Shown here one piece after another: positions 1-5,597 of a DNA stretch of 6,656 nt (its first letter is position 1; every line of letters starts with the position of its first letter). The notes under the pieces are model-generated. The model did no database searches, was not told the DNA's origin, and saw only the letters and a program-made list of their open reading frames with translations. Source of the stretch: Candidatus Poseidoniales archaeon. Its GTDB lineage: Archaea; Thermoplasmatota; Poseidoniia; Poseidoniales; Thalassarchaeaceae. Location of the stretch: the NCBI GenBank assembly GCA_022447885.1, contig JAKUTA010000070.1, positions 1 through 6,656 on the forward strand. Direction: 5' to 3'. Made by a program: the position numbers and the translations under genes.

Positions 1-934
1 GTCCAGCATCGACGCGGCCGGATGGACGTGCATCCGTGTCGCGGGTGACATCCCACAGCCATTGGTAGAAGCGAATCTGGATTGGAAGGCCTGCCGAGAA
101 CCCACTCGTCCCCGCGCTCGCCTTCAGGTCGACTATGCGCACCGAGCCATCCCAGCGCTGCACCATGTCCAGTTCTCCAGCCGCCCAGCCGTCGGGGTGG
201 AACTGCCGCTGAGGTTCGGCCACGCGCGGGTCCTTCACCCATGGGCGCGCCACCTCCCAAGCCTCCCACAGTGAGACTGACCCTTCCTTCTGGAATCCGG
301 CCGCGGCGCTGCGAGATGACTGTTCACCGGGCTTCACAGGTTCTTCATCCCAGCAAGGCGCCGGTACCCCGAATGGATCACCCGATTCACGATAGGCAGA
401 GAGGTGCGGACCTCCACCTGCCTGTAAGCAAGCATTCACTTCCTCGAGTTGGAGTTCGAGTCCGCCGCTGATGAGCAAAGCCATTCGGTCAGCACCGACA
501 TCGGCGATGTCGGTGCCACCCGCTCGCCAGACGACGGTGTCCCAATCCTGTGCGAGCCGCCTCAAGGTCTCGTCGACCACCGAAGGCAACACCGCGTCGA
601 ACCATGCCTTGAGGCTGTCCAGGTCGCTGATTGACACCTCACCAGTCGCTGCTGGGGCATCGAGTCCATCCTGTTCCCTGGAGTAGGCCACCCACGCTGA
701 GCGCACGGGCATCGGCCCGCCGTCAGCGGGCAGCCTCTCCATCAGCAGACTGCCCACCGCCTCTTCGGCGACATGCCCCACCAGCATCGGGGGATTCTGC
801 GGTTGTGCCACTCCGATTCTTCTGCTATAGAACCACTGACGGGGGCAACGCTCCCACGTCACCAACCCGCTCGCAGACATGCGCCGGCGACTCTTCCAGA
901 GATAGCCGGCGGCGGGAGGCAGCATGACTGGCAT
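1..934 (-). CDS. PD-(D/E)XK nuclease of the Cas4/AddB (RecB-like) type, 3' end cut by window edge
   Basis: This minus-strand reading frame is open from 1033 to the left edge, and 311 codons are visible from the chosen start. Numbering from the ATG at 934, residues 20-36 match the N-terminal motif of Cas4/AddB nucleases (SASGLVTWERCPRQWFY). C30 in that motif is normally the first ligand of a 4Fe-4S staple. Next come a GH...E motif (G53-H54, E57/E58), GELD (253-256, catalytic D256), VDLK (268-271, catalytic D269 and K271) and QIRFY (286-290), the RecB-type Q-motif. The family cleaves DNA, often as an end-processing 5'-3' exonuclease in repair, replication or CRISPR adaptation. The terminal CxxC...C part of the staple would lie beyond the window. 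The stretch from H54 to D256, about 200 residues, is much longer than in Cas4. The start at 934 is preferred because AGGAG sits 6 bases upstream; ATGs at 991 and 961 are in frame but have weaker sites. The family call is firm, but the cellular role is unknown. Confidence 0.85.
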   Translation of the reverse strand, partial: MPVMLPPAAGYLWKSRRRMSASGLVTWERCPRQWFYSRRIGVAQPQNPPMLVGHVAEEAVGSLLMERLPADGGPMPVRSAWVAYSREQDGLDAPAATGEVSISDLDSLKAWFDAVLPSVVDETLRRLAQDWDTVVWRAGGTDIADVGADRMALLISGGLELQLEEVNACLQAGGGPHLSAYRESGDPFGVPAPCWDEEPVKPGEQSSRSAAAGFQKEGSVSLWEAWEVARPWVKDPRVAEPQRQFHPDGWAAGELDMVQRWDGSVRIVDLKASAGTSGFSAGLPIQIRFYQWLWDVTRDTDARPSGRVDAG

Positions 935-1190
935 GAGACGCTCCTGCGGCACGCCGTCCATCAAGTCACCGGGGTTTGATGGCCACGCCATTTCTCGGGT
1001 GGCCGCGCTCGCAATCGGATTTCTCGACCTGACCTACATCGGCTGACACCGGCCCTGAGCCCGGTTCGTACTGGAATCCGCCGGCTGAGGATATTGAAGG
1101 CGAATCGTTAATGCCTGACTCAGAGATTGCAAGCAGGCAACCTCAGCGCTGAAATCCAAGCGGACCAGAGATGCTTGTTGAGGCTGAGTG
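935..1190. other. Intergenic region between ABCE1 and the nuclease
   Basis: This 256-base gap separates the ABCE1 stop from the preferred nuclease start. An in-frame stop (TAG, 1034-1036) limits any upstream extension of the nuclease. The only structure seen is a perfect 10-base palindrome, tcagcgctga (1143-1152), and a weak 5-base inverted repeat accgg/ccggt (1048-1052 and 1061-1065). There is no T-rich archaeal terminator. AT-richer stretches on the minus strand at 1089-1098 (TTCAATATCC) and about 1105-1113 could carry a TATA box for the nuclease, but neither is convincing. No RNA gene or second coding frame was recognised. Confidence 0.5.
941..945 (-). promoter_or_regulatory. Shine-Dalgarno site fixing the nuclease start
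   Basis: On the minus strand AGGAG lies 6 bases before the ATG at 934. The in-frame ATG at 961 has only GGTGA close by, and the one at 991 has no clear purine-rich site. The later ATG at 880 would begin right at the conserved MSASGL motif with a poorly spaced site. This makes 934 the best-supported start. Confidence 0.6.
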
Positions 1191-2966
1191 TCAGTCAGTG
1201 TAGTAGTAGTCGCCCGAGGCCTTCTGGTTGCGATCCTTCTGGGAGCCTTCCTTGTTGATGCGCGGTCGCTTTGAGTCGTGGTCGCGGCGGAATGTGATTC
1301 CGACACTTTCGAGGAATCGGTTCATCCCCTCCCTGAGCGGCAGCGGACCGACAGCGGTGCCATGCTTTCCACCCTCACCTTCGAAGACGAGCAAGGAATC
1401 GCTGACTATGTCGATGAAGTAGATGTCGTGGTCGATGACCAGTGCCGAAGTGGCGTTCGTCTCCATCGTCCTGCGTATCGCCTTGGCTGCCTCCATGCGC
1501 GAGTTCGCATCGAGATGAGCGCTTGGCTCGTCCAGGAGGTAGATGTCCGCCTCCCTGCCGAGGCAGACGACGATGCTGACAGCCTGCAACTCGCCACCAG
1601 AAAGTTGCTTCGCGTTCAACTCCAGCAATTGGTCGACCTGCAGCGGCCGAACGACCCGGCTCTGGAACTCACCCACGTGCCACCTGTTGCCGAGTTCAGC
1701 ATCCAGCCACTCGCGCACCGTGCAATCGTGTTCAGCGACGACGTGCTGCGGCTTGTAGGATATCTTCGCCTCCATCGTGCACCAGCCGTCATCCATCTCC
1801 AACTCGCCTGCGATGATCTTCGCATAGGTCGTCTTGCCCGTGGCGTTCGGACCGACCACACCGACAACCTCCGCCTGATGCAGCTTTCCTTCCCCGGTGG
1901 TGAGAGTGAACTCACCCAGCGTCTTGGCGATCCCACCCCATTCGAGGATGGCGGGGCCGACCGCCTCAGCGCGGGTGCTGCCGCGCACGAATGAGATCGG
2001 CTTGTCGCGGATGCGCACGTTCTCCTCGGCCAGGAAGCCATCGAGATAGGCGTTGATCGCCTTGCGCGTCGTGCGCGGCGGCGTGAAGATGCCGAAGGCG
2101 GCCCGCTCGCCGTAGACGATGTGAACGAGATCCGAGAGCACGTCGAGAATCGCCAGGTCGTGCTCGATGACTATGACGCGATGCTCCTTGGACAATCGCT
2201 GCAGGATCTTCACCACGCGCATGCGCTCGTATATGTCGAGGTACGACGATGGCTCGTCGAAGAAGTAGACATCCACATCTCTGAGCAACGTGGCGGCGAT
2301 CGCCAGCCGCTGCAACTCGCCGCCCGACAACTCACCCACCTCGCGCTCGAGCAGATGGTCGATGCCGAGTTCTGCAGTCACCTCGTCCATCGCTTTGCGC
2401 TCATCGGCATGAGCAAGGAGTTCGCCCACCTTGCCAGTGAACTGTTTGGGGATATGGTCGACGTACTGCGGTTTGACAGCCACTCGGACCTTGCCATCGA
2501 GGATGTCGTTGAAGTAGTTACGAAGTTCGCCTTTCGGTTGGGTCTCAACCGCCTCTGCCCAGGTCGGCTCCTCGTTCAGCCAGTCACCCAGGTTCGGCAC
2601 CAGTGCACCGGAGAGGATGTTGATGGCCGTCGACTTGCCCATCCCGTTCTGCCCGAGGATTCCCACCACCTGCTTCTCACGCGGTGCGGGCAGCCGGAAC
2701 AGCCGGAACCCGTTCTGCGAGTAGCGGTGGATCTTGTCGACTTCCAGCTCCGCCGGCAGGTTCTGGATGATGATGGCGTCGAACGGGCACTTGTTGATGC
2801 ATATGCCGCAGCCGATGCACAGCGGCTCGGAGATGATCGGCTTGCCTGTACCATCGTCGAACACGATGCACTCGATGCCGTTCAGCACCGGTGGGCAGAA
2901 CGCCCAGCACTCGTGGTTGCACTTCTTCGGTTGGCAACGGTCTTCCAACAATACAGCGATGCGCAT
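1191..2966 (-). CDS. ABCE1 / Rli1 ribosome-recycling ATPase
   Basis: This is a complete 591-residue protein of normal length for the family. ABCE1 is a cytosolic twin-ATPase that binds the A-site factor (aRF1 or Pelota) on terminated or stalled ribosomes and splits the subunits. The N-terminal Fe-S domain has all eight cysteines: C11, C16, C20, C24 (CX4CX3CX3CP) and C50, C53, C56, C60 (CX2CX2CX3CP). NBD1 has Walker A GQNGMGKST (105-113), Q167, LSGGE (213-217), DE (237-238) and H269. NBD2 has Walker A GPNATGKTT (372-380), Q407, LSGGE (455-459), DE (479-480) and H513. The tail contains the family's FRRD...RPRIN...KD..QK..G.YYY pattern. The start at 2966 is preceded by a strong GGGAGGGA and begins directly at the conserved MRIAV. 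The frame stays open to 3299, but that would add 111 low-complexity residues overlapping the neighbouring gene. No key residue is missing, so the protein should be active. It lies 80 bases downstream of a prenyltransferase gene with no obvious functional link. Confidence 0.98.
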   Translation of the reverse strand: MRIAVLLEDRCQPKKCNHECWAFCPPVLNGIECIVFDDGTGKPIISEPLCIGCGICINKCPFDAIIIQNLPAELEVDKIHRYSQNGFRLFRLPAPREKQVVGILGQNGMGKSTAINILSGALVPNLGDWLNEEPTWAEAVETQPKGELRNYFNDILDGKVRVAVKPQYVDHIPKQFTGKVGELLAHADERKAMDEVTAELGIDHLLEREVGELSGGELQRLAIAATLLRDVDVYFFDEPSSYLDIYERMRVVKILQRLSKEHRVIVIEHDLAILDVLSDLVHIVYGERAAFGIFTPPRTTRKAINAYLDGFLAEENVRIRDKPISFVRGSTRAEAVGPAILEWGGIAKTLGEFTLTTGEGKLHQAEVVGVVGPNATGKTTYAKIIAGELEMDDGWCTMEAKISYKPQHVVAEHDCTVREWLDAELGNRWHVGEFQSRVVRPLQVDQLLELNAKQLSGGELQAVSIVVCLGREADIYLLDEPSAHLDANSRMEAAKAIRRTMETNATSALVIDHDIYFIDIVSDSLLVFEGEGGKHGTAVGPLPLREGMNRFLESVGITFRRDHDSKRPRINKEGSQKDRNQKASGDYYYTD

Positions 2967-2970
2967 CCAA

Positions 2971-2978
2971 TCCCTCCC
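2971..2978 (-). promoter_or_regulatory. Strong Shine-Dalgarno site of ABCE1
   Basis: The minus strand reads GGGAGGGATTGG immediately before the ATG at 2966. This decides against the upstream in-frame starts at 3299 and about 3020, which would extend the protein into the preceding gene or its trailer and away from the conserved ABCE1 N terminus. Confidence 0.75.
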
Positions 2979-3015
2979 GTTTGTTTCCCTTCGTGGTCCG
3001 TGTTTGATGGTTGCT

Positions 3016-3032
3016 GCGCTCATTGAGAGCGC
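3016..3032 (-). other. Small GC hairpin between the prenyltransferase stop and ABCE1
   Basis: There is a perfect 6-base inverted repeat, gcgctc (3016-3021) and gagcgc (3027-3032), with a 5-base loop. It lies about 15 bases after the stop codon of the upstream gene. No T-run follows it on the minus strand, so it is not a classical intrinsic terminator. It might stabilise the 3' end of a processed transcript or simply be chance. Confidence 0.3.
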
Positions 3033-3046
3033 CAGCGGCTTCGCGC

Positions 3047-4327
3047 TCAGAGGCGCAGGAATCGCTGCTTGGTGTAGACAAGCGCAGCCAGCGTCATCTT
3101 CTCCGCCTTCGAGAGCTTGACGGTGCCGTGGAACACGTCGCCGTCCCGCTTCTTGATCTTCTTGAGAACCGAGCGGTAGAACGCCATCATCGCTGCTGGT
3201 GAATACCTGGAGGAGCGATCCAGCAGCGGCAACAGCTGCTGTGCCCGGAAGTAGTAGGATTCGGCGCGCCCGATGAAGTCGGACACGAACGCCTTCCACC
3301 TGAGGTCGTCCGACAGGTCTTCTGAGAGTTCGTCCGGGTCGATTCCGTGCTTCTTCAACTCGTCCAGCGGCAGGTAGACCCGGTTCCGCTCGGCGTCTTC
3401 AACGACATCCCGGAGAATGTTCGTCAACTGCATGAAGATGCCCCACGCCTCGGCGAATTCCCGGGCAGCGTCATCCTCGTATCCACAGATCTCGACGCAG
3501 GTGAGCCCCACCACCGAGGCAACCCGGTAGCAGTAGCGGTAGAGGTCGTCGAAGGTCTGGTAGCGGTTGGTGTACAGGTCATCCTCCATCCCGGAGATCA
3601 GGTCATCCATGTAGACCCGCGGAATGTCGTAGCGGGTGACCACATCCTTCAGCGCCATGAACACCGGGTCGGTGCACGAGTACGCCGAGTAGGCGGTCGA
3701 GAGTTTCTTGCGGAAGAAGAACAGCTGCGCCAGTTTGTCGCGGTAGGTGTCCGAGTCAAGCACGGACTTGTCTCCCGTCAACTCCTCGAGTTGCTTGCGG
3801 TAGGTGATCGCCTCAGGGTCGTCCGCTCCCGTGCTCCCGGGGAACACATCCACGAAGTCTCCGTCAGCGATGTCATCCGCCCGCCGGCAGAATGCGTAGT
3901 AGGCGCACATCGCCAGCCGCTTGTCGTCTGGCAGATACTTGAACGAGTGGTAGAAGTTTCCCGCTTCCCGCTTGGTCAGCTCCTCACAGTAGGCGTAGGC
4001 CGCCTCGAGCATCTCGGGCGGGACCTCCTCCTCGGCCCAGATGGGTGCGTCGATGTCCTCGAACGGGTTGAGCAGTTCACCCTGCTTGCCGATGACACCC
4101 ATGAAGGCAGCCGCTTCCCCAACCAACTCGTGAGCGGTGATCGACACCGCGTGCACCGCGTCTCGGGTGATCTCGACCGCTGCTCTCAGCTGGTCGATGC
4201 GATCCATCTCAGGTGTCGGCTTACTCGTGGTTGATCTGAGGGAGGGCTCGAGGGATGGCTTGCGCTCGACATGCTCCACCAACTCTGCTTCCAGAGGGGT
4301 TTCAGTCACCTCGGCTTTCTCGTCCAT
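3047..4327 (-). CDS. Phytoene/squalene synthase family protein (CrtB-like) with N-terminal extension
   Basis: This 426-residue protein belongs to the trans-isoprenyl diphosphate head-to-head synthases, which join two farnesyl or geranylgeranyl diphosphates through a cyclopropyl intermediate to give squalene- or phytoene-type products. The first aspartate-rich motif is DDIAD (151-155). The second is NILRDVVED (303-311), followed by RNRVYLP (314-320). Between them are GMEDDL..RY (246-256) and YCYRVASVVGL (265-275), both typical of CrtB. The catalytic core begins near residue 105. The first ~100 residues are an extra, largely charged segment (Glu/Lys/Pro-rich to about 40, then probably helical), so the protein is longer than the usual 280-350. 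The ATG at 4327 has GAGG four bases upstream; the internal ATG at 4207 (M41) lacks a clear site. Sequence alone does not tell a C30 from a C40 product. The gene starts 79 bases after a paralogue on the same strand. Confidence 0.93.
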   Translation of the reverse strand: MDEKAEVTETPLEAELVEHVERKPSLEPSLRSTTSKPTPEMDRIDQLRAAVEITRDAVHAVSITAHELVGEAAAFMGVIGKQGELLNPFEDIDAPIWAEEEVPPEMLEAAYAYCEELTKREAGNFYHSFKYLPDDKRLAMCAYYAFCRRADDIADGDFVDVFPGSTGADDPEAITYRKQLEELTGDKSVLDSDTYRDKLAQLFFFRKKLSTAYSAYSCTDPVFMALKDVVTRYDIPRVYMDDLISGMEDDLYTNRYQTFDDLYRYCYRVASVVGLTCVEICGYEDDAAREFAEAWGIFMQLTNILRDVVEDAERNRVYLPLDELKKHGIDPDELSEDLSDDLRWKAFVSDFIGRAESYYFRAQQLLPLLDRSSRYSPAAMMAFYRSVLKKIKKRDGDVFHGTVKLSKAEKMTLAALVYTKQRFLRL

Positions 4328-4356
4328 GGTTCCTCATTCACGCCGTGCCGATGAAT

Positions 4357-4386
4357 GCCCTAAGAACCTCACGGCCTTAGGGCCGT
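4357..4386 (-). promoter_or_regulatory. Overlapping alternative hairpins between the two synthase genes
   Basis: Two perfect inverted repeats share bases and cannot form together. One is gccctaag (4357-4364) pairing with cttagggc (4376-4383) across an 11-base loop. The other is acggcc (4371-4376) pairing with ggccgt (4381-4386) across a 4-base loop. They lie in the 79-base gap, about 30 bases upstream of the downstream gene's start on the minus strand. The arrangement resembles an attenuator or mRNA-processing structure, or the sequence could be a protein-binding palindrome. No T-run follows. The pairing is directly visible; any function is inference. Confidence 0.35.
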
Positions 4387-4406
4387 TACTGCTGGTTCGG
4401 CCAACC

Positions 4407-5420
4407 TCAGGCATTGCGATCAGCATCGAGGAGATTCTGACTTCGCCGGCGCGAGGGCAGGGCGAAGATCGTCCTGTTCTTGAGTTGCTTGATCTCAGGG
4501 CGCAGGACCTTGATGCGCTTCTCGGCGTCGAGAACGTTCTCTGTTCGGAGCAACCTCAGCGTGCGCTGACCGATGAGCACCGGCAGCATGCAGGCGCCGC
4601 GCAGTCGGAACTGGCTGTACGGCAGCAGTCCGATGTACTCCACCGCGGCATCCAGGTGCGCACCGGCCATGTCGATGTAGCCGTCGAACACGGGACGGAA
4701 CCGGTCGATGTTCCCCGGTTCGAGCAGGTCTGCGGGCACCAGGTCGTGCTCCGCCAACACCGCGCTCGGCATGTAGCAGCGGCCCAAGCGCAGGTCCACG
4801 GGCAGGTCGCGCAGGATGTTGATCAGTTGCAGCGCCTTGCCGAAGCGCACACCGGTCGCGAACAGCCGCGCCTCGGTGTCCTTGTCGACCTTGAACAGGT
4901 GCTCGAGCGTCAAGTGCGTCCAGAACTCGCCGACGCTGCCGGCCACTCGGTAGGTGTAGTCGTCGAGTTCCTCCTCCTCGACGAGGGGAATCACCTCGCC
5001 GTCGGCGGCTCCTCCGAACCGTTGCAGGTCGAGGGTCTGGCCGCTGATGATGGTGTCGAGGCACTCCCGGATCCGCTGCTGGTCGACGGCGGGAAACTGG
5101 TCGAGGCAGGCAACAGAGTCCGCGACGTTCTCCAGCAACCGCGCCTCCGCCGGGTTCCCCTGCAGTTCAGCCAGCCCGGCGAGGTCCGGCAGCGTGTCGG
5201 AGCGACCCTGGATGCGTTCGTTGTATTGCTCGAGTGCCGATAGCAGCTGATCGGTCGGGCCTCCCTCCGAATCGGCGATGGTGTCCGATGTGCGCGCCAG
5301 GAGATACAGCAAGCCGACCTGAGGCCGGATGCCGGACGGCAACGCCCGCAGGGTGAGATAGAAGGAACGCGATGTTTCCTCGAGCAGCGAGTCGATTTCC
5401 TGGTTGACCAGATCGGACAT
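4407..5420 (-). CDS. Squalene-synthase-like head-to-head prenyltransferase
   Basis: This is a 337-residue member of the squalene/phytoene synthase family from a branch distinct from its neighbour. Near the N terminus it has LLEETSRSFYLTLRALP (12-28), which resembles the TSRSF region of squalene synthases. Then come the first Asp motif DTIAD (46-50), SGQTLDLQRF (126-135), YTYRVAGSVGEFWT (155-168) and the second motif NILRDLPVD (201-209), followed by LGRCYMP (212-218). Both outer aspartates of the second motif are present, but the Glu usual in DxxED is Val208. It should condense two prenyl diphosphates head to head at the membrane face. The C terminus is basic (K/R-rich, about 301-327). GGAGG lies 10 bases before the ATG at 5420, with GGTGA closer in. 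It is the first gene of the leftward block and faces a divergent zinc-ribbon gene. Squalene, dehydrosqualene or phytoene are all possible products. Confidence 0.92.
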   Translation of the reverse strand: MSDLVNQEIDSLLEETSRSFYLTLRALPSGIRPQVGLLYLLARTSDTIADSEGGPTDQLLSALEQYNERIQGRSDTLPDLAGLAELQGNPAEARLLENVADSVACLDQFPAVDQQRIRECLDTIISGQTLDLQRFGGAADGEVIPLVEEEELDDYTYRVAGSVGEFWTHLTLEHLFKVDKDTEARLFATGVRFGKALQLINILRDLPVDLRLGRCYMPSAVLAEHDLVPADLLEPGNIDRFRPVFDGYIDMAGAHLDAAVEYIGLLPYSQFRLRGACMLPVLIGQRTLRLLRTENVLDAEKRIKVLRPEIKQLKNRTIFALPSRRRSQNLLDADRNA

Positions 5421-5597
5421 GACTCACCGTCCTCCTCTGAGCATGGCCGGCGCTGGGCACGCCCGCCTCATCAATTGTGGCCGAAATCGAATCACCCGCC
5501 GTGGATGGGGCAAGGTGGACGAGCCTGCGCGCGAGTGCTGCATTCGCGGCAACCGTTTTTATTGAGGGACGGGACGGCTGCGTGTTGAGGCGTGGCC
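5421..5597. promoter_or_regulatory. Divergent intergenic promoter region
   Basis: These 177 bases separate the leftward synthase block from the rightward zinc-ribbon gene, so promoters for both directions are expected here. The only strongly AT-rich stretch is around 5553-5564. On the leftward side no clear TATA box is near the start; candidates are the minus-strand reading of 5557-5564 (AATAAAAA), which would leave a leader over 100 bases long, or the weaker sequence around 5472-5490. No coding sequence or RNA gene was recognised in the interval. Confidence 0.5.
5555..5563 (+). promoter_or_regulatory. Probable TATA box for the zinc-ribbon gene
   Basis: The sequence gtttttatt stands out in an otherwise GC-rich region. 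It is centred about 39 bases before the ATG at 5598. With the usual archaeal spacing of about 25 bases, transcription would start near 5585, leaving a leader of roughly a dozen bases that still includes GAGG (5587-5590). Confidence 0.45.

Noticed and set aside
1..934. A CRISPR-Cas adaptation locus suggested by the Cas4-like nuclease
   Set aside because: No repeat-spacer array and no cas1 or cas2 is visible. Cas4-like nucleases commonly occur outside CRISPR loci.
62..979. Several plus-strand open frames at the left end
   Set aside because: They are antisense to the nuclease frame, whose motifs are all on the minus strand.
1048..1065. Inverted repeat accgg/ccggt as an ABCE1 terminator
   Set aside because: It is a five-base stem with an imperfect interior, no following T-run, and over 120 bases from the stop codon.
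2121..3026. Long plus-strand open frame opposite the ABCE1 N-terminal half
   Set aside because: It lies entirely antisense to well-supported ABCE1 codons, with no recognisable motif. It is a shadow produced by GC-rich codon use.
2967..3299. Extension of ABCE1 by 111 residues to an ATG at 3299
   Set aside because: The added sequence is Arg/Ala-rich without family similarity and overlaps the end of the upstream gene. A strong ribosome-binding site and the conserved MRIAV start are at 2966.
3347..5243. Two long plus-strand open frames (3347-4234 and 4137-5243) opposite the synthase genes
   Set aside because: Their His/Val/Arg/Gln-rich translations are typical antisense shadows, and the minus strand carries complete enzyme motifs.
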